Source of the DNA: Enoplolaimus lenunculus
Taxonomy: Eukaryota; Nematoda; Enoplea; Enoplida; Thoracostomopsidae
Length of the DNA: 64,000 bases
Direction: 5' to 3'
Assembly (NCBI GenBank): GCA_030248215.1
Contig: JASANG010004003.1
Location: 62,001-126,000 of the forward strand
Made by a program: the position numbers and the translations under genes. Each line of letters opens with the position of its first letter. Positions within the stretch are counted from its first letter, which is position 1. The notes beneath the pieces are model-generated. The model worked only from the letters and a program-made list of their open reading frames with translations, made no database searches and was not told the DNA's origin. Shown piece after piece: positions 1-13,600 of this stretch.

Positions 1-449
1 TAATAATATATAGTAAGGATGGATTTAAAGTTGGCACCCCAGAAGTTTCCCACGACTCAACACTTGATATGAAAACTAAAATTTTATTTTAAGATTTAAC
101 ATTAAATATTGCTATTTATACATAACGTGTCTATCCCGTCATAAATTTCTAAATCTGATACGAACGAAGGAACGGTGGTTGTGAACGTTAAAGTCCTTTG
201 GTCATCTTGGCAATTAGGGACTAGGCAGGATGGCATGTAGTTGTGCATAAGAATATAAAATGCATAACACCGTCGTTTGATTAAAAAAACAGCGAAATTA
301 AGCTGTAATTACTATTTAATAACTTGAACTTAAATTTATAGCTTCGCTAAACTTGAATATGAGTTGAAGTAAAATTTAAATCACCAGAGGGACTTGCTAA
401 ACTATAATTTTTATGCTTAACTTAGACTAACATATTTATAAGTTTAACA

Positions 450-943
450 CGGAGGTCTCCATCGCCCATATTGTGTCCCAATCAATAGCAGTCCGCATCT
501 CTTAAAAGAGTTCGTAAGCGGATAGAGTCACTAAACTCCAATTAGAGTTCATAAATGTCAATTATCCATAATTGTAGTGCATTAATGACTCCTGGTCCAA
601 ATAAAGTTGAGATTGAAACTTTAAAGCGAACTTAAGTGTCAATTATCCATAATCGTAGTGCATTAATGACTCCTGGTCCAAATAAGTTGAGATTGAAACT
701 TTAAAGCGGTCTTAAGTTTTGAAAGTACATAAAGTATAAACTTGCATTATCGCTCAAGGTTTTTATACAAAACAAATAAACATTTAATTCAACGAATAGT
801 TGCAATAGTGGATAAATCAATAACGAAGGGTGGGTGGAAGCGTGTTAAAAATAAATAACAGTCCGCAACCAAATATCAAGGGGGTTCCCTCTTGAGAGGC
901 AAACTAAATATCAGACTCCGTTTCTCATGTTCGGGTCACTACA
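450..943. mobile_element. Relic of the TAGTGACCCGAATAA-ended element, with tandem duplication
   Basis: The right end CATGTTCGGGTCACTACA matches the family. AGTCCGCAACCAAATATC and GAGTTCGTAAGCGGATAG are also shared with 61405-61734. A unit of 81-82 bases starting GTCAATTATCCATAA is duplicated at 556-637 and 638-717. Confidence 0.5.
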
Positions 944-1223
944 TTACTTACTTATAAAAATATGTCGAACGAATTTTCTGCTACAACTTGTTCAAGTATA
1001 TACTGGTCTGCCGGATTTGCACAATGAGCTAGGAATGAACAACAATCTGTTGGCAAATTTTCTTCTAACAGAACAATCACGTTTCTGTTCTCAGAAAATA
1101 CAGTAGACAAAGTAATGCTGGAACGCTGTCCAGAATACATATATCGGGTATTCAAGGTTTAATTATATAGATAAGCGAACAAAATATCGCCCAATGGTTT
1201 AATTGTAATGCGTAAGAGAAATT

Positions 1224-1410
1224 GGGCAATGTAAAGAACAGGGGCGGAACAGTATTATAAGCATATTTTTAAGCCTAAGCCTAAGCCTAAACCTAAGCGT
1301 AAGAATGAGCATAATATTCCTAAACTATGCCTTAGCCTAAGCGTAAGCCAGGCGAAAAATTGGTTTAAACCTTAAGTTAAAAACGTTCCACCCCTGATCT
1401 TTACATGATT
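1224..1410. mobile_element. TTAGGC-bearing MITE, copy 1
   Basis: Left arm GGGCAATGTAAAGAACAGGG, right arm ending CCTGATCTTTACAT, enclosing repeated CCTAAG hexamers. Arms match the family consensus GGCCNATGTAAAGAWCAGGG (a further GCGGAAC follows). Flanking duplication not clear. Confidence 0.75.
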
Positions 1411-1690
1411 TAGTGAACACTGTTAGATTTTATATCAATTTCGCAAGCACAGCACCAATTTCTGAAGGACATTTTTAGTAATTTTTCTATCATTTTATAC
1501 TTTCTTCTTATAAAATTACCTATTATTTAGATATCTACCACCGATAGTAGAACCTTTTAATATACGTGGTGCAGCCAAAAACTATCTTGTCTGACAACCT
1601 GCGGTGTTTTACACCGTGAGTTTATGTCTATTATAAAATTTCAAATTAATAATTAGTAGTAAAAAATCAAAACAAACGTCAACCAGCACA

Positions 1691-4600
1691 ATGAGTCGGC
1701 CAGGAATGGGTAAAATTTTAACGGATTTTGCCGGATGGACATCCGCACATGGCATCCCACATATAGGTTCAGCGCAAAATAAATGTCTCAAAGTGTTTTG
1801 GACGGCAATTTTCATCTGCTCAACCAGTATGTTTATCTATCAGATGGTATTGCTCGTTCAAAAGTATACTTCGTTTGACGTTACAGTGCAAACTGCGGTT
1901 AGTTTTTTTTGCAATTAATTGCTTTGTATTTAATGATATAAAATAGAAATGACGAATGCCAAAGTGCAAACTATATATATAATATATAAATATATACATA
2001 TACATATTTGTGCCGGAGCAGGCACCGTTGGGCCCACCCAAAACTCCAGGCTGACCCCCCAAGCATAGATATGGATACAGAATTTATTGATGTTTGATCA
2101 AAGGTTGACCGAGCTCATACTCGTATTTTATATGTGGGGACAACATTGCAAAAAAGTTTCACACAAAACTTGCAAAATTAATGGATCTAGAAAGTGAAGC
2201 CATCATTAAAATGAATCAAACTTCGCGCGCGGCGCGAATTTTTTTGGCATTTTCTTTTAAAGTAGCTAATCAGCTCACATTTTAGGTAAAACCTTTTACA
2301 ATCTTCATGCGCTCCAACAAGGAAGACAGCACGCGGCACACCTCAATTGAAAATTTCTTTTATTAAATTCTATGTTATTTCGTTTAATGAGAATCATCTT
2401 TCTTATCTTAAGTATTCAACTTTAAGCCAGCGAGTGTAGCGAGCGATAAAAATAGTTGGCATTTAGCAACCTGGTGGAGTATCTAAAGCCACTTAAGAAT
2501 CGTGGAAACGTAGGATAGTGTCAAACTCGCAAGCGAAGCGAGCGAGAAAATAGTTGGCATTTAGCAACCTGGTGGAGTATCTAAAGCCACTTAAGAATCG
2601 TGGAAAGGTAGGATAGTGTCAAACTCGCAAGCGAAGCGAGCGAGAAGCCAGACGTATTCCAAAGCTTCGGCGGTTTTTGTTTCATCCGGTTAGGGCGGCG
2701 TTACCTTTAGGGGTGGGCAGCCCAAATAGTGGTATGTGGTGGCTCCTCCGGTCCTGTTATGTAAGTATGTATAATTCTATAGCTGAAAATTGTATTTTAT
2801 AGTCCAATAGTATTTATATTTTGTTAGATGAAGACTTTGGCTTTGATTTATTGAGTCATAATACATCATTTAAGGCACCAAACACGACACATGCGGAAGG
2901 GTTTGCAAGCGACAATTTGCTAATTTGTAACTAATTTTCCAAAACCAGATATTTGCTTAGCTCACAAATTGCCACTGATTAACCCTACCATGTGTCGTTT
3001 TCGGTGCCTAGCTGCGAAACTTTTTTCATGAATACTGCATAACTGCAATGCACATCAAACCCATCATTTTTGAATTGCTTTTCAGGAACTGGCCCTTACT
3101 AGTTAGGCCCGTAGCCAGCTCACCTTGCTAGGGGAGGTTAAAAAAATTTTCACGAGCAGCGTACAAGGGTTTTCGATGACTTCAAAAACAGTTGAAAATT
3201 TTCTAGATCGGGGCAAAAGTATTTCAGGAGGGCTGAGTTCTCCTTACCCAGCTGGCTACGGGCCCGTACTAGTTACAAGTCAAGGACACAGTATCCTCAT
3301 GTTACACCTATAAACTTTTTGCTGTCAACTGCTGGATCATATTCGCTCACTGAGCTTTTAACCTTAATATAAAGCAAACATTTGTCGATATTTCAGCTAA
3401 AATTTGAAGAACGTGAATTTCCGTCAGTCACAATGTGCAATCTTAATCCTTACAGAAATTCAACATTGAAAAACAGTCTACATATGGCTGATCTGGTAAG
3501 TGCCTATGTCTGCCTTTACCAGAACACTCCAACTGTGCAACACAACGAGTTCTTTGATCGTTTATTCGGCGACATATTGGTAGCTATCACATCTATTCAG
3601 ATTTAATACATTTTAAGTATAAAATGCACTTGATATATGCTGTGATATCACTTTGAACAAATTTGTAAATTATGCTTTTTTTCAGATGCGAAACTACGAA
3701 GCAGCGATTCAAGGTTCCAATAGTCACTTAGATTTAACCAACAAATGGGGATTTCGGGTACGTTTTGTTGTTTTTGACTAACCTGATGTAACCAGATAGG
3801 GCCCATGTGTAGAACAGGGCCGAATCGTTATCCGGAGGGGCTATAATAGAGTCAGTTTAAGCTTTAGGCTAATTTTTTTGCTTAGGCTTAGGCTTAGGAA
3901 TATGCTTATACTACTGTTCCGGCCCTGTTTTAGGCTTGGGCCCCAGATGGTTTTAAAACTAATATAACACAAACCAGATAGTACTCAAAAAACAGAAGCA
4001 AAAGTAGAAAACGAATATCTGGTTTACACTCTACAGAAACTAGTTTGAATACAGTTTTCTAACGGTTCAAATCTTAGTTTAATTTTGGAAAATTATATAT
4101 ATCAGAAATTGAAAATTCGGTTTTGCGATGTAAAAATTCAATTTTATTAAATTATTTTAAGCTTGCATTTTGCAAAATAAAGTTGTTTCCATCTCAGAAA
4201 CTTTTCTTGATTTCAAAAGGTTCGAATTTTCGGTGACTCACTTGTCTCTTAAAAGTATTGCCTATACAACTCTCGTTTTTTGTTCACTAGTGGGTTCAAA
4301 AGAGAATTTATTGTGATAAAATGGTAAGGTCTCTCTGCCTGAAAATTTTCGCCTCAGATCTATGAAATATCCTGTCACAAATTCTACCAACATATTTCGG
4401 CTAAAAAGCGGATCCAAGGACGGCATTCGAGGCGTTTGCCTCATCATCAGGAATCAACATCAAATTTATGTATTAAGATATAGTACTAAAATTGCGTTTT
4501 GCGTTTCGTTCGCTTCGTTCGAGAGTTTTTTCACTATTGTATACAGTATTATGTATCACATGCGCCTCTGTTCAGGAATGCCAGCATTGGCCACAGGTTG

Positions 4601-7600
4601 GTCAAATCGATTTTCAGCTCAGCTTGGAAATCCAATCCTCGATTCGTCGAATTCTTTAGAAATAAAAAAGAAACAATTTATATTTATTTATTTATACTTT
4701 TTTTACAGACACTGAACGACACAATTGCAATTCAGTCTGCGGCACGAGATCATTTAATGTTTATTGCTGGCAATTTATCACAAGACACACGCGATATGAT
4801 GACGTATACACTGCAGGAACGCGGCGACTTTACGTCTGGCTTTATTTTAAGTTGCGCGTTCAACACAAAACCGTGCAAATTCCCAAATGAAACGTCCAGT
4901 GTAAGGTTAGTTGGTCGACGCAAAACATTAACTCGAACAGATTGAGTCACGTTTAAGCTTCATTGACCAATTGAAAAACATTTTGTCTGCTTTTAAACCT
5001 TATATTGCATTGTCCGCTGATTTTCTACAATTTACTGAAAGTTAGTATTCAGTTGAAATGTGACTGGTAAATCTACATAAACGAAACAGATTCCATCAAG
5101 TTACAGCCTTTATTGTAGAATTGGGTACCTTATGATAAAGTTATGTTAAAAAACTACGTAGTTAGCACAATTTATTAGGTTTAGATTGAACCAAAAATAA
5201 GCATTATTTGAAATGACTTTAAGTGCAACCTGCTTGTTAGTTTAGTTATCCAGAAAGATAGTTTAACACTACTAGAATAGCTTAAGCTTAAATCAAGTTA
5301 GTTTAAACTTTTAAAAAGTGTAGGCTTAGGATTATAGTTAGCATTAGGCTTATGGTTTACTTCCAATTAGGCTTAGGTTTAGGCTTAGTTGGCAGACGTC
5401 TAATAATATGCAGCCTTAGGTTTAGTTGAACGGTCCGTGTTACTTTTCGGGGCAACCAAATTTACACATTTTAAATTTTGATTTTCTAGCGATTTCAAAA
5501 CAATTGACGATCCAATATATGGTAAATGTTATACATTCAATCAAAATGCGCAATACAAAAGTACACGCGCTGGTCCAATGTATGGTAAGTTAATATTTTT
5601 GAGGGAGGGAGGGAGAGAGAAAGAATCAGAGGGAGGGAGGAAGAGAGTGAGGGAGAGAGGAAAAGAGAGTGAGGGATGTGAGAAGTTCGTGATTTTGACT
5701 TAAGCCGGTATCCTGTATCGATTGTTATGTTCTTTATCTCGATGTATGCTTATCGCTCTGATTTAGTAAAACGCGGCCGGTAAATGTTTATTATAAATCC
5801 CAACCCGAAACCCGTATGACACCAAATATTCAATATTAACACCAGCAAATTACAGGTTATGCAATTTAACTGGCAACCCGAGCCGGAATCCTCAAAGCCG
5901 ACGCCTGAATCTGGTTTAGTCCAGCCACTGGCTTTACCGTACCCAATACTTTTACCGTTTTCCAGAATCCGTGCAATCCTAACCCCGTTAGAATTACACC
6001 TCGTAAAACCATGTAATAATAAATCTAACCCCGTTAGATTTATTAGACTACTTTTTCCCAGGTTTCCTTAATATTCCCAAATCCTTTAACACATAACACC
6101 AGTATCCGATACTGGGTAAATCCTGCGCCCTGCGCAATGCCGATTAAGCCTGTACTCCATAGTTTCCTTCACATTCTATGCCACCGTGACTATTCTTAAT
6201 CAAATTCAATTCAACCTTACTTACTAAGAACTTCCGCCTTTAACCCAAATACGCCAACGCAAAACTCGAAAACTGTAGGTATAATATGCACGCTTCCAAC
6301 AGAAAATTAAACGACTGATTTGACTAGCTCCAAAACCAAGACTGATTCCGGTCCTGGCTACCCATTTCGGCATCTCGACCTCATTTGCATTTTTGCCGAC
6401 ACCCACAATTGGGTGTCCGCAATGCGGTTGAGGTCCAGAGCCACACATCCGGTACCTTTAGCAACAACAACAACAATACTCCCGAGACACACATATAACA
6501 AAGCACCATATTGGTGCTGACATAGCCTAGCTATGTCCTTATCCGCAAAATAGGCCAAACATCAATGCAACTATATTCAACGAGTACTGAATGGCCACGC
6601 AGGGCCCAGGTAAGTTTACATTGCGGACACAGCCGCCATAACATAGATTTACCAGTTTTTACGCCTTGTGGCAACGCCTAAGCCTAACTTAAGTTCTAAG
6701 AGAGACTAGGTGGAGCCAGGGACTCCCTTAAGGTGTGGTTTTGATATAGGGTTTTACTTTATATTTTAGTTTTAGTTTGAAATAGGTTTAAGTGTGGCAT
6801 AGCCACCTACAAGGGAGAGAGAGGGAGGGAGGAAGAGAGCGATGAAGGGACAGAACGAGAGGGAGGGAATGAGAGAGGAAGGGAAAGTAAGGGAAGGAGA
6901 GAGAGGGTTGGAGGACTGGAGAGGTGTGTAAAAAATGTATTTTTAAATCAGGGTGTCACTAACGATAGGACGTACTGTAATGACCGGAATAAGAGGAAGA
7001 CTGATATTTAAATTGCCTCTGCGGAGGGTACGCCCCCTGTAATTCGATTATTGAGTGTTATTTATTTTTACTTCACCCAATGTTAAGTCGGACCCAACAA
7101 CCTTCGTCATTATACTCTTTCTTTCGGGTAGAACTGTCTTGCTCCAAAGCATTTTTGTTGATTGCCATGTCGGTTAATTATATCTTTTCTGGATTTAATA
7201 CAGTTTATTCGGTTTGTCTGAGTGTTTGTTACATATCTGAAAAGTTTAAACCTGTATTCTGTTTTCCATTATTTATAGAATCTAATTAGGACCTATGGAC
7301 TCTGTCCACTAACACACTCTAGGAATATACAGACTGCTATTGATTGGGACTAAAATGAAGACCGCTGTCTTATTACGCCCCTTTTATTCGCGTCACTATA
7401 GTACAGGTCTTGCCCTTTCTGTGGGCTATTCGCTAAATCTTTACCAAAACCGTTTTAGCTTTCTTAACATGTACCCATGTTGATGTAAAATTCTGCAAAA
7501 TGCTCACCCTTTATATCACCGTGGTCAGAACATGCGGCCTTGGACAAAATCATAGGCTTTATATCCCTCGTTTAGGATTCGGCTTACGCTCAAGCGGACA

Positions 7601-10600
7601 ATTAAGTTAAATTTATATGTTTTTAGTCTGAATTTTTTACAAAACAAGATATTTAATGAGAAAAAATTTCAATTACTGTCTTTAAATTTTGTAAGCAATG
7701 CTCAACTTTTTTAAGGTTTGAGACAACTGGCGGTGTCAAATCAAGACGAATACTTGCCGTTGACCGAGTCTGCCGGCGTTCGCGTTGCGGTTCATGGCGC
7801 TAAAGAAGAACCGTTTCCAGATGCGTTTGGCTACAATGCTGCCGCCGGATTTACGACGTCGTTTGGGATTAAATTTGTAAGTGAAGACGAAATTTGTTAG
7901 TTGAAATGATGTTTGATTTATTAATTTTAGCAAATATCTGGAATGCATTGTTAAATCGTTTGGTTTTACGCTTGTTTCTTCAAAATATTGGCTATTCTTT
8001 GCTTAAAAACGTGCCAAAAGTTAAAACGAAGCGCGCCAAACCGATAAATTTTGTAACACTATGAACAAGTTCACTGCCGAAACTCTCGGAACGTCCGGTA
8101 AATATACTACCGAAGCCGGAGACGGAGGTCGATTTTCTACCAGAAATTCGGTTGTACACAGCGTCTGCATTGATGAATTAAAAAATTATGCTCCAATCAA
8201 AATCAGTTTGCATTCCAGTAGGTGTTTTTGCTATCCTAAACAACAATCTGCGTTTCGGATGCATCAGTTTTCTACTGGGACAAATGGGTGGCTGGGCCAA
8301 GACATGAAACATATGCATGCAAAGTAATGCACTACACTCGGGCCTATACCTAGGTTAAGCGGGCTAGAGAGCTCATTTCATCCAGAAATGTTATGGCATC
8401 TCCTAAAATGATGTAGTACTGAAGGTAAGCTTGTTATTTCTCGACATGCCGCTACTCAAATGGTTTTGACCCTTCAAGCAAGTTGACCTGGCTACGCACC
8501 AGCTAGCACTGTATTGATACCTATTTTCCAATTGAATATATATTGTTTTCGCGTACGCTCACTCCTCGGTCAACATTTCATTCGATCATCAAGTTAAATT
8601 TGGCTTGAAATAATTTCTTTAAAGAGGAGCAAGAAATACATGAGCTCTCGATATTTGGGCCGAAACGAGTGAAAAAGAACTTTACAAATTTTGAATATCC
8701 CTAATGGATTCAGTTGAACTCAATCAGTTAAACGATTGTTGAGTTTTCAGATTCGAACTAAACGGCTGTCTCTACCGTACGGCAACTGTACCGATGTCAA
8801 AGATCCACAGCAGTATTTTTATTCGGGTGATTATCAAGTTGAGGTACAAGTTAATTGAACACGTTTCATTGCATAGAGTATACCATGAGCAAATCGCACA
8901 AACTATGGCCAATGTAAAGAACAGGGACGGAGCAGTATTATAAGCATATTCCTAAGCCTAAGCCTAAGCCAAGCCGCGTAGTGTTTATAGATACTAAACT
9001 GAAAATTTTTCCCTTAACCCTTTCTCACATGAACATTTTCTATTTCCCCTGAGACCTACTTTTATGCTAGGATTCGAACTCCAGTGATTGGAGTGGGAGG
9101 CGTATACCATCACCACTCAGCTATAGGAGCTTGACGCTCGAGCCCGAGGGGGCTCTCACATCTTGTGGCGATTTAGTACTATGTATACGTGTTGCAATTG
9201 TTAAACACGGTGCGATATATATTATTTGACGTATATACTGCGCTGAGTTGCCTATAGGCAACTCAATGTGAGAAAGGGTTAACAATTATAAAACGTTATG
9301 CGTAGCACAAAATTGACAAAATACATACGGGTTAAGTATATAATTGGGATCGAGAGTTTTCAAAACGAAAAAGCTTGAAATTTTTGGATTGATTTGAACT
9401 TTTTCAGAGTCGAACAATGATAAGTCTAGCGCAAAGGAAACTTTACGTAATGGTTAAAACATTTAAAAACAGTATATACAATATACCTATAATTTAAATT
9501 TTCAAACTGTTATAGGGCTGCTTCCGGTCGTGTTTCCAAATGCGAATAATAACAGACTGCGGATGTGGTGATCCAAGGTTCAAACTTCCGGCCGGATCGT
9601 CAGGATATCAAAATTGTCCAACGTTTGGTCCTGCGAGTATATGCGTTTTTTTGTTAAATTTTAAGATTTTTAGAAATCTTGTTTCAATCCAAAACATAGC
9701 ATTTCACAATTGAAACTTTAAATATTTGTTTTACGTTCTTTCGTCAAAAGCAGTTTTATATATTTTCAGCGGTGTAAATCAGACTCGACTCCAGCGGTGA
9801 CCGTGATAGTTCATCGTATCATTTTAACGTGGAAACTTTAGACACATCATTTGCTCCGATTCAATATGCATAGCGTTATAATAATTCGGTGTGTCCCATG
9901 GATCACTACCCTTTGAATCCCTTAAATTATTTCAGGATTCACCACAGGATATTTTGTGAAAGTTGTTACGGTATTTCTGTCATAGTTCACTTCAAATCCT
10001 TGAAAAATAGTTTTTTATTTAGGAGAATGTATCGCTAAATACAACAGCAACAACGAAACAAAATCTGGCTTCAGTGTCGTACGCGACTGCGTCTGTCCAC
10101 AGCCATGCACGTGAGTTTTAGGCCTGTATTCAGTTCACCTTGCTAGAGGGGGGGGGGTGAAATTTTATCAGGAACGACATGAAAAAGGACCTCAAGGTTA
10201 AAAATTATTAAGGGGGTAATATGCTTCCAGACGGGAAAGCTCCCTAGCTCACCTCTGGTGACTGGACCGGTGAGTTTTCAGCTAATTTAGCCACAGGGTC
10301 CACAAATCTCGAATGCGAACGATTGACAGCGAAAGAAAAGAAGATGGCATATAGGGTGTTCAGACCTTGGAAGACCCATTGCACCGCAATCTCTTATTCG
10401 AAATCTTATGCTGGTAGGCAGATCTAAAGTTCTTCTTTCGATTCTACTAAAAAGCGAATAATTTTCATAATGTTTACCTCCGAAGCACAATTCTACTGAA
10501 GAACTGTCGCCGCAAAGACTTTTTCCATAAAACCGCACGTTTCTTTTACAGTTCAAGAGGAAGTGACTTCCAGTATCTACTTCATACAAAACGACCATTG

Positions 10601-13600
10601 GTTTGTTGCAGCCAATTTAAAGATTACGAGTGGGAAAAGTAACCCCCTCTTCTACATATACACTTTCTGCCCCAATTGGCCAATATTTCAACTGCGTTAG
10701 AATCATTGGCCCATGTAAAAGATCAGGAGCGGAACGATTTTCTATGCGACTGCCATAGTGTTAGATATAAGTTTTAGACTAATTTTTTGCTGGGCTTAGG
10801 CTTAGGCTTACGAATATGCTCATTCTTACGCTTAGGCTTAGGTTTATGCTTTAGACTGAGGCTTAGAAATATGAATATGTCTATAATACTGTTCCGCCCC
10901 TATTCCTTTACGTTGGCCGACACGTTGTATGTTTTGAAACTTTTTCGTGTCATACAGAAATGTTCTTACCCATCCATTAACAATAAATGGCTGTGGAGCA
11001 GAATAACAGAGTACTTCGGGGCCAAATATTTTAGTTGGATTTTAATTTAAAGGTAAACAATCTTGAAACATGAATTTGAGGTCACACCTAAGTTCACTCA
11101 GCCCGGCTAATCTACGAAGACACCTACAGTATAAGACACCCATTGCGGAAACCAAATGGCATGTTGGTATAAACTTAGGGGTTGCGGTATACTCGACGTC
11201 CGGCGCCGTCCGTCACCGTTCGTACCATACGTTATCGTACGGTAGTTATTTGCGTACGATACCGCACGATGGTGGACTGTGCCGCACGTTGATGGACGGC
11301 TCCGGACGTCTACTAAAGTATAGCGCAACCCAAACCCTTAGCCTTATACTTTATAGAATTTTTGAAAATTTTAATGCATGCTTTTATCTAAACGTTGAAA
11401 TATTTTGCGTTTTAGAGAATCAACATATGGCGTCACAGTGTCAACTGCGCTCTGGCCTGCAGATGTGTATATTGTAAGTTTATTTTTTAAAAATATTTTT
11501 TGTACCAAGGGTCATATCGACTGTTTTGTGAAACCGCAACAAATCGCTGTAGTGAAAGGTTTTCAAATTGACAAACTCACTAAAATTGCTGATTACAAAA
11601 TAAGCACAAATTATGACAAATAAAATGCGCAAAATGTGCCTAATTCCGAACGTCATCATTGGCTGGTTCAAATACTACAAGACTTTAATCACCAACTGGT
11701 AATCGATGCTGCAACACATTTGAGAATACAAGACCTAGTTTAAGCCGAAACCCACTTGCAACGATTGTTGTAGAAAAAAACTAAAACATTCTGTTTGCTA
11801 AATACTTCCATCCGTTCAGCAGGCTTTGATCAAACTTAAAAAAATACGTAAAAGTAGTAAAAATTAATATTTGTTCAATTTTTTTCAACTAACAGGTTTA
11901 AATAATAAATATTCCTTCCTGAATGATCATAATTTTGGGGTATTTGAAATATAAACGCTGAAACAATCTGGTTCAATAATTGCATACTGGCAAAAAATAC
12001 ACAACATATCAATAGCGTAATAAACTACATTTACAGCCACCAGAATGTATTTTGCCTTCTGACGGCAAACCATGGGACCAAGGCCCTAATGCGACGGCGG
12101 AAGAGAATGAAATAGAGTGCATGAAATGGTTTAAGTAAGCAGTCTGCTAATGCAAAGCCGCTCGCTGACAAATACTATCGCTTTCGTCTTCCGCTTTACA
12201 AAGCTTATTGCAAAGTTAATTTTCTTTGCTTCAATATTTAATTTTTATATTGTTTTAGCAAATAGTACTGATATTTTGCCAGATTTGGTGACATCAGGGT
12301 TAAGGGTTACGATTAGGCGTCCGTTAACAAATGTTCAGATCATTGTAGGGCTAAATTGACGTCAGCATTGCAGTTAGCTTAGTATCCTAAAAGATGCAAG
12401 ATTAAATCGTGCAAGGCATAACAAAACATTAGCTCATGCTTAATCCTAAGCTGAAGCCCAAATGTATTGATTAATTTAAAAGCCAAACCCGATTAAATTG
12501 GCGCCAAGAATTCAATAAACGAATTGAAATTAATAAAATTTCAAATTCACGACATAAATTTTATTAGCTAAGTAATTTTATTATACTACATTTAGTGTGC
12601 GATATAATTATAGCCACCGGAATGTAGTCTGACCGATGCAAATAAGCCATGGCAGGGCAAAGGAATCGAAGGTTGCAAAGCATGGTTTCGGTATGCGGCA
12701 AGCGAAGACTGTCATTTTAAATTTATCCCTGGAAGCTTTTTGTTAACTTTTCAGCCATTTTACCCCTTCGTAGCACATGCAAGTGAGTTTGAATTCAAAT
12801 TTTATACCCAAATTACAATTGAAACTTTGCTAGTTGGCCTGAAAATATACTATTAGTCAAAAGGTCTACTTTAAAACGCAAGTGCGTAAGAAATTGTGTC
12901 AGGAATACAAAAGGCTTTTTGGTGTTTTCATACAGACACCCTTGCTTGGAATATGTAATACTAAGCGTATTAATTCATTAGCAACATTTTTATTTCACAG
13001 TTTCTAAAACGTTTATAAATAAAATGTTTTGAAGATACTGCTCAAAACACCCGAGAAGCGTTTAAAATAACGTTTTATTTTTCACACGATTCTTAATGCC
13101 ACGAGTGTGCACGTATTTGGTACAGAAGCCGCAAACCCATTGTTTATCATTTAGGTATTTAATTAGTTTTCCTAAGAGAAGTCGAAAAATTTGAACAATT
13201 TAAAAAACGAATTAAAATGCTTCATAAATTACTACTATTGCTCACAGCTAATTAGGTAATTCAACACTAATAATTTTTAACGAAAATGTAGAATTAATTT
13301 GCACACACAACTAGCGATGGCATATTAAGAATTTGGCCGATGGTAAAGATCAGGGGTGGAATGTTTATCTACAGAACTTAAAGCATAAGCTTAAGACAAT
13401 TTTTGCCTAGGCTTCGGCTTAGGCACAAGCTCATCTTAACGCTTAGGCTAAGAAATACGCGTAATCAACTGTTACTGCCCTGTTCCCTTACATTGGTGTC
13501 AAGATTGTTACAGTGTTGTTGATTGCTGTGATATTTTGAGTTCTATTGCGATATGAATATACGCCAGTTTTACAATATGAATTTACACGTTTTTGAGTTT

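Larger units (their letters stand above)
1..1690. other. Upstream region of the degenerin gene, no gene seen
   Basis: AT-rich sequence with the relic at 450-943 and the MITE at 1224-1410. Nothing coding was recognised. A promoter cannot be placed by eye. Confidence 0.5.

Noticed and set aside
12135-12613. A third alternative exon between 11a and 11b
   Set aside because: No further PPEC-like segment with matching phases and splice sites was found by eye.
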